From: CAYWBU01 sp942491525
GTDB lineage: Bacteria; Desulfobacterota; Desulfomonilia; UBA1062
Direction: 5' to 3'
Assembly (NCBI GenBank): GCA_942491525.1
Contig: CALOBW010000030.1
Span: 372,001 to 436,000 of the forward strand
DNA length: 64,000 nt
The notes beneath the pieces were generated by a model. The model searched no databases. It saw only the letters and a program-made list of their open reading frames with translations, and was not told where the DNA came from. A program made the translations under genes and the position numbers. Shown piece by piece: positions 7,887 through 16,091 of the stretch. Within the stretch, counting starts at the first letter, position 1; every line of letters starts with the position of its first letter.

Positions 7887-9488
7887 CTACTTCAACTCAA
7901 GCAGCTTCTTCTGATAGTCGGTCCAGCGGTTGCTGCCGAAGCGCAAGATATCGGCATAGGTTTCCGGACTGTAGAGCGGCGAGCCGCCGTCCCAGACATT
8001 GTGGAAGATGTACATGCCCTTGGCCTCATCAAAGAGCAGGTGGCGCTCATAGACCAGGCTCTCATTGAAGGCCGTCTTGACCTTGGCGGCCTCGGTCTTG
8101 ACCGCCGCAGATATGCCGTCGGCGGTCAAGATGCGGTCCAGATAGTCGACCAGATCCATGTAGTAGAAACTCTGGCCAGCCGGGATATCATAGTCGAGCA
8201 TGGAGAAGCTCTCATGGGCGGCCCTGTTGTACCTGGCCGCCCTGGCGCGCTCAGAACCGATATCGCTCAAGGCCGCCCCGGCATAGTCGTCAATGGCCGT
8301 GTAGAGGGCATCCATCTTGCTCAGATCCGCAAGCGAGAGGGTGAATTCGACACCGCCATCCAGCTTGAAGAAGTAGTCGTAGGACGAGTCGCAGAAGGCC
8401 CGGCCCAGATCAGCTACCGGGATGGCCGGATTCTTGACCAGCGCGCTCAAGGCCTCATAGGACCACTTGTCGGCCGGGAAGGACTCCTCGGAGAAGAGCA
8501 GATAGTCGGCATTCTCGCGCACCTCGTAGGCCAGCTCCACCCCGCCCATCAGGCAGGCGTAGGTGTAGAAGAGATCGATCTTCTGGCCGGTCAGACTTTT
8601 CAGGTAGGCGGTCAGGCGCTCAAGCTCATGATGCGAGAGGCTGTCGGCGCTGTGGCTCTCATCATTGCCGATGGACTGGGCCGCGCCCGTATAACTCTCG
8701 CTCTCTGCCGGCGGAACGCCGTCCTTGCTGATGTCGTCAAAGCCGCCGCCATGGTTGAAGATGGTGTAGAGGTAGCGCTTGGAGCTCGTCCGGTCCTTGA
8801 TGGCCCAGTCCATGAAGGCCTCGCTGACCGCCGGGTCGCCCGAGTTGAACTCGGTCATGGGTTTGACCAGGTCATCTTCAATCTTGCCGCCGCTCAGATA
8901 GTAGTAGCCGTCCTTGAACTTGGAGCTCTTCTCGCCGTCCAGCAGCAGCACCATGCGGATGCGGTTCTCCTTGTCGGCGGCCTTGACCTTCTCGAGGGTC
9001 GCCAGATAGTTGCTGACCGGGCCGAACTCCCGCTCCATGTCGCGCGAGATGTCGTTGTCCACCGCGAAGTGGGCCACCACGGTCCACTCAAAGGGTCGAT
9101 TGTCCACCGTGATCACATAGCTGCTGCTGTCGGTGTACTTCTCACCGCCCGGCGCAGCGTCGCGCACATTGACCTTGAAGCCGTAGTCGCCGGGCGCAAC
9201 GCCCGCTGCCAGCCGGCCGCTGATGACGCCGTTTGACTCCAGTGTCAAACCGGCGGGCATCTTCGCGCCCTCGGGCAGGCTGAAGAGGTAACGCCCCGAG
9301 CCGCCGCTGATGCCCAGGCTGAGGCGGTAGGGCTCACCGGCCTTGGCGTAGACAAGCGGGCTGTCCTTGTCCAGGGAGACCGGCCCGGGCTTGGGCATCA
9401 GCAGCCACATCAGCATCTGGCTGTCATCCGAATCCTTGCAGCCGCCCAGCACCAGCGCGGCCAACAGAAGCAGGTAAAATTTCTTCAT
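7887..9488 (-). CDS. Clostripain-family (C11) cysteine peptidase lipoprotein
   Basis: A 533-residue lipoprotein: signal peptide MKKFYLLLLAALVLGGC with the lipobox at Cys17. An Ig/cadherin-like putative-Ig domain spans about 38-125 (GEPYRLSLGISGGSGRYLF... GVISGRL). The C11 peptidase core has the catalytic His in FNHGGG near residue 243 and the Cys in YACLMGG near 310, followed by AYEVRENADYLLFSEE as in clostripain-like enzymes. Clostripains cleave after basic residues. The start is at ATG 9488, where the signal peptide begins and AAGGAAGG precedes; the longer frame to 9533 adds an implausible N-terminus. The acidic stretch after the Cys (KDSDD) recurs in other lipoproteins of this window. Likely exposed on an envelope face. 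Confidence 0.85.
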   Translation of the reverse strand: MKKFYLLLLAALVLGGCKDSDDSQMLMWLLMPKPGPVSLDKDSPLVYAKAGEPYRLSLGISGGSGRYLFSLPEGAKMPAGLTLESNGVISGRLAAGVAPGDYGFKVNVRDAAPGGEKYTDSSSYVITVDNRPFEWTVVAHFAVDNDISRDMEREFGPVSNYLATLEKVKAADKENRIRMVLLLDGEKSSKFKDGYYYLSGGKIEDDLVKPMTEFNSGDPAVSEAFMDWAIKDRTSSKRYLYTIFNHGGGFDDISKDGVPPAESESYTGAAQSIGNDESHSADSLSHHELERLTAYLKSLTGQKIDLFYTYACLMGGVELAYEVRENADYLLFSEESFPADKWSYEALSALVKNPAIPVADLGRAFCDSSYDYFFKLDGGVEFTLSLADLSKMDALYTAIDDYAGAALSDIGSERARAARYNRAAHESFSMLDYDIPAGQSFYYMDLVDYLDRILTADGISAAVKTEAAKVKTAFNESLVYERHLLFDEAKGMYIFHNVWDGGSPLYSPETYADILRFGSNRWTDYQKKLLELK

Positions 9489-9561
9489 GGTCACCTTCCT
9501 TATCAAAGTTGCCGCCAGCTTAGCAGGCGGCAATGACCTGAAGGTGACCCCAAGATTACAT

Positions 9562-10905
9562 CTAGGTCATCTTGCGCATGGAGCGGATCTCGCGCCGGAT
9601 GAAGTAGGCGGTCAGCAGGGCCGAGCTGGCATCGGCGATGGGCCCGGCCAGCCAGACCCCCTCGAGCCCCAGAAAACGCGGCAGGATCAGCAGCATCGGA
9701 ATCAGGATCAGAACCTGACGCGAGAGGCCCAGCAGCATGGCCAGCGGCGCCTTGCCCACGGCCATGAAGTACTGCGAACTGATGATCTGGAAACCCACAA
9801 TCGGCAGCATACAGAGGAAGATCCGCATGGAGGATTGGCCCATCTCAACCAGCTCAGGATGGTCGCCGGCAAAGAGGCTCATCAGCTGCGCCGGGATGGT
9901 CATGGCCAGCAGCCAGCCCAGCAGGGTCCAGATGGTGGCCGCCATGATCGCCCGGGTCAGGGTCTTGCGCACCCTATCAAACGACCGGGCCCCGTAGTTG
10001 TAGCCGATGATTGGCTGCGAGCCCTGACTGATGCCGAAGACCGGCATCACAATCAGCATCAGGATGCTGAACATGATGCCCATGACCGAGATGGCCAGAT
10101 CGCCGCCATAGATGCGCAGCTGATGGTTGAGAATGGTGTTGAGCAGGCTGGATGAGAGCTGCATGGCGAAGGGCGCCATGCCGATGGCCAGCATGGAGCG
10201 CACTATGTTCATGCGCGGCCTGAAGTTGTGCAGATGCACCCTGACCTGGCTGCGGCCGCTCCAGAAGTAGGATACCACCAGCACGGCGCTCGCCATCTGG
10301 GCCAACAGGGTCGCAATGGCCGCGCCGCGGATGCCCATGTCGAAGCCGAAGATCAGAATCGGGTCCAGGACAACATTCAGCAGCGCGCCGATGATGATGG
10401 TCGACATGGCCCGTCTGGGGTTGCCCTCGCCGCGGATGAAGTTGTTCATGCCGTGGCCGGTGACCCCGAAGATGGTGCCCAGCAGCACGATGGACATATA
10501 GTCATGGGCGTAAGGCAGGATGCGCGGGCTGGCACCGAAAATTTTCAGGAGCGGATCCAGGAAGATCAGGCCGGTGACGGTGGTGAAGAACGCGATGACC
10601 ACCATCAGGAACATGGCGTTGCCCAGCACCTTCTCGGCCTCCTCGGGCCGGCCCTCGCCCAGGCGCATGGAGATCAGGGAGGTGCCGCCCACGCCGATCA
10701 ACGCGCTGAACCCCATGATCACCAGCATGAAGGGAAAGCAGACCGTGATGCCGGCGATGGCGTCGGCGCCCACGCCGCGGCCCACAAAGATGCGGTCAAC
10801 CACGTTGTAGAAAGCCTGCACCATCAGCGCCACAATGGCGGGGATGGAGAACTTGACCATCAGTCTGCTGATACGCTCATGACCGAGCCGGGAAGAGTGA
10901 TCCAT
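9562..10905 (-). CDS. MATE-family multidrug/organic cation efflux protein
   Basis: A 447-residue protein with about twelve hydrophobic segments in two homologous halves and the MatE signature region (FSIPAIVALMVQAFYNVVDRIFVGRGVG; the second half repeats near residue 240). MATE carriers export cationic compounds using a Na+ or H+ gradient. It resembles the MepA branch. It stands in a run of same-strand genes but is separated from each neighbour by about 50-75 bases. The ribosome site is weak. Substrate not determinable. Confidence 0.93.
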   Translation of the reverse strand: MDHSSRLGHERISRLMVKFSIPAIVALMVQAFYNVVDRIFVGRGVGADAIAGITVCFPFMLVIMGFSALIGVGGTSLISMRLGEGRPEEAEKVLGNAMFLMVVIAFFTTVTGLIFLDPLLKIFGASPRILPYAHDYMSIVLLGTIFGVTGHGMNNFIRGEGNPRRAMSTIIIGALLNVVLDPILIFGFDMGIRGAAIATLLAQMASAVLVVSYFWSGRSQVRVHLHNFRPRMNIVRSMLAIGMAPFAMQLSSSLLNTILNHQLRIYGGDLAISVMGIMFSILMLIVMPVFGISQGSQPIIGYNYGARSFDRVRKTLTRAIMAATIWTLLGWLLAMTIPAQLMSLFAGDHPELVEMGQSSMRIFLCMLPIVGFQIISSQYFMAVGKAPLAMLLGLSRQVLILIPMLLILPRFLGLEGVWLAGPIADASSALLTAYFIRREIRSMRKMT

Positions 10906-10956
10906 GATTAGCTAGAGCTCTACACCAGAAGAAAAAACGGAGCAAGGCGCTAAGGT

Positions 10957-11652
10957 TTATTTGTCCGTTTTAACCTTGCTGCGGGCAATCTTATCAGCCA
11001 GTTCCGGATAGAGTTTCTGCATGCATTCCGGGCAGATCCCGTGCGAGAAGACCGCCTCGGAGTGCAGCTCCACATAGGCTTCGATCTGATGCCAGTAGCC
11101 GCTGTCATCGCGGATCTTCTTGCAGGATGCGCAGATGGGCAGCAGCCCGCGCAGGGTCTTGATCTTATCCAGGGCGTCCTGCAGCTGCTTGATCAGAATC
11201 TCGCGCTCCTCCTCCACATGTTTGCGGTCGGTGATGTCGATGAAGGAGGCCATGCGCCCGACAACCTTGCCCTCCTGGTTGGCAACCTTGGAGGTTGAAA
11301 CATCGACAAAGATGGTCTGATTGTTCTCTCGCAGGGCCCGGAAGGTCTCGATGTCCCGGCTGGAGGCATCGATAATGCTCTCCGCATCGCTCAGGCTCCT
11401 GATCTCGCGAGAGGCGAAGAGCTCGGCGGCATTCATGCCCATCAGGCTCTGGCGGTCGGAGTAGTCAAACATCTTCAGAAAGGCCTGATTGACATAGATA
11501 ATGCCGCCATCCAGATCGGTAATGATCACCGCATTGATGCTGGATTCTATGGCAGCATAGATGACACTCAGCAGATCATCCAGGTTCTGGATATCGACAT
11601 GCTCGATCTGACCCAGCGCCACCAGGTCTTCAGGCAGATTACCCTTTTTCAT
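10957..11652 (-). CDS. PAS-domain signalling protein with C-terminal cysteine module
   Basis: A 231-residue cytoplasmic protein. A PAS core spans about 30-105 (INAVIITDLDGGIIYVNQAF), a PAC segment follows (GRMASFIDITDRKHVEEER, near 130-150), then a short coiled coil. The C-terminal module has LPICASCKKIRDDSGYW... FSHGICPECMQKLYPE, whose CxxC pairs look metal-binding. This C-terminal module is usual at the end of PAS proteins and kinases in Deltaproteobacteria and Spirochaetes. No kinase, GGDEF or other output domain is present, so it may act as a stand-alone sensor or adaptor. A short AGG precedes the ATG. Confidence 0.85.
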   Translation of the reverse strand: MKKGNLPEDLVALGQIEHVDIQNLDDLLSVIYAAIESSINAVIITDLDGGIIYVNQAFLKMFDYSDRQSLMGMNAAELFASREIRSLSDAESIIDASSRDIETFRALRENNQTIFVDVSTSKVANQEGKVVGRMASFIDITDRKHVEEEREILIKQLQDALDKIKTLRGLLPICASCKKIRDDSGYWHQIEAYVELHSEAVFSHGICPECMQKLYPELADKIARSKVKTDK

Positions 11653-11703
11653 ACCTAAATGATAGCGCGGCCGGCAACCAAGTAAAGCCGGCCAGCCATA
11701 ATC

Positions 11704-12327
11704 CTACTCGACCCGGTAGGACTCAAACCAGGTCTGCTGCTGAATGACCTCCAGCAGCTCCATAATTCTAGCATGGGTGGTGGCCACGTCATAGCTCACC
11801 ACCATCTGATTCTCGGAGCGGTCAACCTCCAGCGCGTCCAGTTTGAAGTGTTTGCTGTCTGCGATCAGATCCTCCAGCACCGCCAGATCGATGATCTGAT
11901 TGAGTCTGATGGTCAGACTCTTGCGGTAGGAGCCGATACCGGCCAGCTGCAGGTACTTGTCAACAAAGGTCACCGTCCAGATAAACAGGTAGAGCAGCAG
12001 GGCTATCTGATACTCGCCCAGACCGATGCAGAGACCCAGGATGGCAAAGGTCCAGATCAGGGCGGCCGAGGTGAAGCCGAAAACCTTATCGCCGTTCTTG
12101 ATCAGGGCGCCGGCGCCCAGGAAACCGATACCCGTCACCACGGCACTCAAAAGCGGCAGCGGATTTTCATGATTCAGATGCACGGCAATGATGCCGAGGA
12201 CGCAGGCGCCTGAAGAGACAAAGATAAAGGTGCCGAAGCCGATGGGCTTGTGGGACTTCTGCCGCTCCAGTCCAAACAGGAAGGAGAGCGAAAAGGTCAT
12301 GAGCATGCGCAAGAATATAATATCCAT
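11704..12327 (-). CDS. MgtC/SapB-family membrane protein
   Basis: A 207-residue protein with four to five hydrophobic segments in the first 130 residues and the family signatures FLFGLERQ near 17-23 and GIGFLGAGALIKNG near 67-80, followed by a soluble C-terminal domain (about 135-207) that looks ACT-like. Members include MgtC and YhiD, linked to survival in low magnesium, acid or macrophages; MgtC itself modulates the F-type ATP synthase. There is no Mg2+ transporter next to it here. Start ATG 12327 with GAGAG upstream. Confidence 0.9.
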   Translation of the reverse strand: MDIIFLRMLMTFSLSFLFGLERQKSHKPIGFGTFIFVSSGACVLGIIAVHLNHENPLPLLSAVVTGIGFLGAGALIKNGDKVFGFTSAALIWTFAILGLCIGLGEYQIALLLYLFIWTVTFVDKYLQLAGIGSYRKSLTIRLNQIIDLAVLEDLIADSKHFKLDALEVDRSENQMVVSYDVATTHARIMELLEVIQQQTWFESYRVE

Positions 12328-12384
12328 GGCCGCTCTCTAGGCCTATTTAAAACATTTGGCAATCGCTATTTTTAGCAGCTGAAC

Positions 12385-13644
12385 CTAGGCGTTCTGCCGC
12401 TCCGCATACTTGCGGTCCCAGACCTCGATCAGGTATGGTTTCTGCGCCTCAAACAGACAGGCCTGCTCTTCCAGCAGAGCCTCTGCCGCCTGCGAATCCA
12501 TGTCGCGGGCCTGATTGACGAAGGAGGCCACCCGCGCATAGTAGAGCGGCACCATCAGATCGATCAGCTTGATGCGGTTATGGGGCCAGGCGTGGAAGGT
12601 GGCGGCCAGCTCAAAGAGAATCTTGACCCAGCTCTGCATCGGAAAACTGAATTCATCCGCCGGGGTATCTGCGGCCTTCTTGATCTCGCGGAAACACTCG
12701 GGAGAGAAGATCTGTTTCCACAAAACGCCGAACTGCTGATATCCGAGCTTGAAGAGCTCAACCATGGCCTCCAGATTGACGCTGACCGGCTCGGGCTCAA
12801 AACTTTCAGTCAGGCCAAAGGTTTCAACTGCCTGGCTGCCCGTGACCGTGCGCCAGTTCTCCTCATAGATCTCCATCAGATTAAACAGGGTTCCGATGAC
12901 CTGCCTGAACATGGGCCCCAGCTGGGCGGCCGGATCCTTGGCATCGTGAATCTTGACCCCCAGGTTGGACTGGCAGATCTTAAAGCCGCTGTTGATGGCC
13001 GTCGTCGTCATCCAGATGTCGATGCCGAAACGGGCGATATCCGTCTCCCAGACAGCCTGATCGGCATAGAAGCGCGCCAGGCTGGCCGAAAAGGCGAAGT
13101 CGCCGCCGATGGGCTGACGAACCCGCTTGCCATAGAGGCAGCGCGTCAGGTTGTAGACAATATTGTTGGTAATGGTGCCGTCGAACTTGTGGCGCATATA
13201 GATCGGCGAAACAAACTGATACTCATCTTCCAGGATCGGGTTCAGCAGATACTTCAACCAGTCCGAGGTGATGCTCCGCAGATCGGCGTCCACCACAGCG
13301 CAGGCCTTGACGTTCAGGCGGATGGCGGCCTCAAAGATGGACCTGAGGGCGGTGCCCTTGCCGCCGGGACCGCGGTAGATCGTAACCATCTTCTCCTGCC
13401 AGGGTTTGACCTGGAACTCCTTGGAGACCTCCCGCGTATCATCGGTTGAGCCGCCGTCCGCAATCAGAATCACCGAATGACGGTCCTTATAATGGTTGAA
13501 GAGTCCGTGGCTGACCATCTGAATCACGTGCGGGATGGTCTTCTCATTATTGAAGCATGGTATGCCGATCAAAATGTCCGCCGCATCGATCTCTTCGATC
13601 CGCTTGGCGGCATATCCCCTCAGGGCAGTATTATAATTAGACAT
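12385..13644 (-). CDS. GT2-fold glycosyltransferase, glucosylglycerate-synthase-like
   Basis: A 419-residue soluble protein. The N-terminal GT-A fold has ILIGIPCFNNEKTI near 25-38, DGGSTDDT near 65 and the metal-binding motif VVDADL near 115-120. The sequence style (IPCFNNEKTIPHVIQMV, GGDFAFS) matches proteins annotated as glucosylglycerate synthases, which make the compatible solute glucosylglycerate from a nucleotide-glucose and glycerate; this transfer of function is inference. The C-terminal ~180 residues are helical. The start at ATG 13644 is supported by GAGGAGG five bases upstream; the longer frame to 13665 is not. It is divergent from the mechanosensitive channel gene, which would fit an osmotic-stress role. 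Confidence 0.75.
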   Translation of the reverse strand: MSNYNTALRGYAAKRIEEIDAADILIGIPCFNNEKTIPHVIQMVSHGLFNHYKDRHSVILIADGGSTDDTREVSKEFQVKPWQEKMVTIYRGPGGKGTALRSIFEAAIRLNVKACAVVDADLRSITSDWLKYLLNPILEDEYQFVSPIYMRHKFDGTITNNIVYNLTRCLYGKRVRQPIGGDFAFSASLARFYADQAVWETDIARFGIDIWMTTTAINSGFKICQSNLGVKIHDAKDPAAQLGPMFRQVIGTLFNLMEIYEENWRTVTGSQAVETFGLTESFEPEPVSVNLEAMVELFKLGYQQFGVLWKQIFSPECFREIKKAADTPADEFSFPMQSWVKILFELAATFHAWPHNRIKLIDLMVPLYYARVASFVNQARDMDSQAAEALLEEQACLFEAQKPYLIEVWDRKYAERQNA

Positions 13645-13756
13645 ATGCACCTCCTCTACCAACATATTACGGACCGCAACTCAGAAGACAACCCGCCGCC
13701 CAACTAATCGACACATGGCTCTTCCCTAAAACGATGCCCGATGATATTTAGTAACG

Positions 13757-15886
13757 ATGCGAATTAAACTCAAAATATTAATCATCTGCATCTTCTGGGG
13801 ATCCCTGGCCTTCGCCAGTACCGAAGAGCCGGGCGGCATCCTCGAGATAGAAAATCAGATCAGCACGCTGCGCGATAAAATCTATCAGTCTGAAGAGATC
13901 CAGAAGAGCCTCGGCATCGGCAACACCGGCCTGCCGGCTGAACAGCTGCAGTATCAGCTGGTCCAGCTGCGCAAGACCGAGACCGCCTACCAGCGTCTGC
14001 TGACAGCCGTCAAACGCAAGAGTTCCCTGCAAAAAGAGCTGGAGCTGCTCAAGAAGAGCGACAAAGAGGCTACCGCGAACATCAAGAGCCCGCCCTACAA
14101 CCTTAGCGACTACGACACGGTGGACTATGAATACAGCGCCACCCTGCAATTCCTGGAGTCCGCCGCCGTCACGCTGGACCTGGAACGCAAATCCCTGGAC
14201 GACGCCCTCGAACAGAAAGATCAGGCCGCCCAGCAGCTGCGCGCCGCCCGGGATCAGTTCCAACAGCTGGGCAATGCCATTGACCTCAAAAAAGCCCAGA
14301 TTGATCTGGACTACGCCACCGCCCTGCATGAGATGCATAAGATTCAGTACAGCAACGCCATCATGGAGAAGGATCTCGCCAGGCTGAAGTCCCGCCAGGT
14401 TGAGCGCAAAAAAGCCTGGGTCCAGGACAGGCTCATATTTGACGAGACCGATCTGGCGGCCAAACTGGATGAGCTGCAGAAGCGCCGCGCCCTGCTCGAT
14501 GCCCGCAAGAACAAGCTGCTCAACGAACAGCAGGGCGTGGAAAAACGCTGGCTCTCGGCTCAGGAGCAGCAGGCCGATGAGGGCCAGGCCTCCGCAACTG
14601 ATCAGGCCTTCCTGCATGAGCGCGAGCTCTGGCGCCAGACCTATCAGAAGGTTCTGGAGCAGACCGACAGCATGCTCCAGCTGACCACCCATGAGGAGCA
14701 GATCTGGCAGCGGCGCCACGAGCTGGTTAAAAACGTCAAGATCAACCGCCAGACACTTGAAAATTGGCAGCGCGATGTCAGCATCTACATCGCCTCCCTC
14801 AAACGCATGATCACCCTGCAGGAAAATGATCAGACCAGCCTGCAGCCGCAGCTCTCATCAATCAACAAGGTCATCGCCGAGAACAACCTGGAGGCCCGAC
14901 AGCACTATGAGAACGGCCTGTTGGCCCTCTCGCGCCTGATGGACCGCAACCTTGAATATGCCGCGGCCCTGCGCCAATCACTCAACCTCGCCCGACGGCT
15001 GCAGGACGAGATAGGCCTAGAGAAGGAGCACTTCAGCATCACAGATGCCACCAGCCTGTCAGCCTCATGGGTCAGGAAAATTCTGGACACCGAACTCTGG
15101 GTCATCGACGAGCACCCGGTGACCATCAGCAAACTGCTGGTGGCAGTCCTGATCCTGGTCATCGGCGTGCTGCTGACCAAATTTATCCTGCGCAAATTCA
15201 CCCAGCACATGAGCGGCCGGCTGGACAAGAACTCCCTGGCCATCATGGAAGCCGCCATCTACTACTTTGTCTTCTTCATCCTGGTGCTCTTCGCACTCAA
15301 GACGGTCAACATCCCGCTGACCATCTTCACCCTGATGGGCGGAGCACTGGCCATCGGTATCGGTTTCGGCGCCCAGAACCTGCTCAACAACTTCATCAGC
15401 GGCTTCATCATCATGGCCGAACAGCCCATCCGTATCGGCGACATCATTGAGATCGAGGGCAAGTGGGGCGTCATCCAGGAGGTCGGGGCGCGCTGCACCC
15501 GCATCCTGACCTTTGACAATGCCGACATTCTGGTGCCCAACTCCAGCTTCCTGGAAAAGAACATCATCAACTGGAGCAAAACCGACCAGGTACTGAGGGC
15601 CAACGTCAAAGTCGGCGTGGCCTACGGCTCCGACACCCGCAAGGTTGAACAGCTCCTGATCAAGGCCGCCAATGACCACCCCAAGGTACTCAAGGCGCCG
15701 CAGCCCTTCGTACTCTTCCGCGAATTCGGCGACAACTCGCTCAATTTTGAGCTCTTCGTCTGGATTCCCCTGAGCGGCCTCTGGAGCATCCCCAGCGACC
15801 TGCGCTACAGCATCGACAACCTCTTCAGGCAAAACGGCATCACGATCGCCTTCCCGCAGGTGGATGTGCATATCAAGGAGAGCTGA
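13757..15886 (+). CDS. Mechanosensitive channel of the MscS superfamily (MscK-like)
   Basis: A 709-residue protein. A signal peptide (ending near SLAFAS) leads into a ~400-residue periplasmic coiled-coil region. Membrane segments lie near 455-475, 495-515 and 525-545, then the pore helix and beta domain with LAIGIGFGAQNLLNNFISGFIIM and IGDIIEIEGKWGVIQEV. These features match MscK/MscM-type channels that open on hypo-osmotic swelling. The start is followed by a clear signal peptide, though the ribosome site is weak. The divergent neighbour is a possible compatible-solute enzyme, so both may serve osmoadaptation. Confidence 0.93.
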   Translation: MRIKLKILIICIFWGSLAFASTEEPGGILEIENQISTLRDKIYQSEEIQKSLGIGNTGLPAEQLQYQLVQLRKTETAYQRLLTAVKRKSSLQKELELLKKSDKEATANIKSPPYNLSDYDTVDYEYSATLQFLESAAVTLDLERKSLDDALEQKDQAAQQLRAARDQFQQLGNAIDLKKAQIDLDYATALHEMHKIQYSNAIMEKDLARLKSRQVERKKAWVQDRLIFDETDLAAKLDELQKRRALLDARKNKLLNEQQGVEKRWLSAQEQQADEGQASATDQAFLHERELWRQTYQKVLEQTDSMLQLTTHEEQIWQRRHELVKNVKINRQTLENWQRDVSIYIASLKRMITLQENDQTSLQPQLSSINKVIAENNLEARQHYENGLLALSRLMDRNLEYAAALRQSLNLARRLQDEIGLEKEHFSITDATSLSASWVRKILDTELWVIDEHPVTISKLLVAVLILVIGVLLTKFILRKFTQHMSGRLDKNSLAIMEAAIYYFVFFILVLFALKTVNIPLTIFTLMGGALAIGIGFGAQNLLNNFISGFIIMAEQPIRIGDIIEIEGKWGVIQEVGARCTRILTFDNADILVPNSSFLEKNIINWSKTDQVLRANVKVGVAYGSDTRKVEQLLIKAANDHPKVLKAPQPFVLFREFGDNSLNFELFVWIPLSGLWSIPSDLRYSIDNLFRQNGITIAFPQVDVHIKES

Positions 15887-15956
15887 TGTGCAAGGCACTG
15901 TAATAGTGCTGCTATTGATCACCATGTCTATGGAGTTTGCTTAAATTATTAGGAAA

Positions 15957-16016
15957 TGAATTCAGTTCAGAATTGAATTCTTAAATTAGATTGCGTTTAA
16001 TTGAAAAAGCTATAAT
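15957..16016 (+). promoter_or_regulatory. Candidate operator palindromes and -10 box before the flavoprotein gene
   Basis: GAATTCA (15958-15964) and TGAATTC (15974-15980) form a 7-bp inverted repeat with a nine-base spacer, and AGAATTGAATTCT (15969-15981) is itself a perfect palindrome. Thirty bases on is TATAAT (16011-16016), a consensus -10. The -35 is not clear (GATTGC at suitable distance). The 75-base leader ends at an AGGAGG ribosome site. Confidence 0.5.
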
Positions 16017-16091
16017 AATCGCCACCAAATAATATCTATCGGTCCGGGCTTGTTCACTTCAAGGCGGATCCGAAACCATCAGGAGGAAATT

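Noticed and set aside
8001..9236. Long plus-strand open frame (about 410 codons) opposite the C11 peptidase gene
   Set aside because: It mirrors a GC-rich gene on the other strand; the sequence has no domain, and the minus-strand frame has a signal peptide and peptidase motifs.
13778..14719. Minus-strand frame opposite the MscK-like channel
   Set aside because: Low-complexity Leu/Gln product with no ribosome site, explained by codon bias of the real gene.
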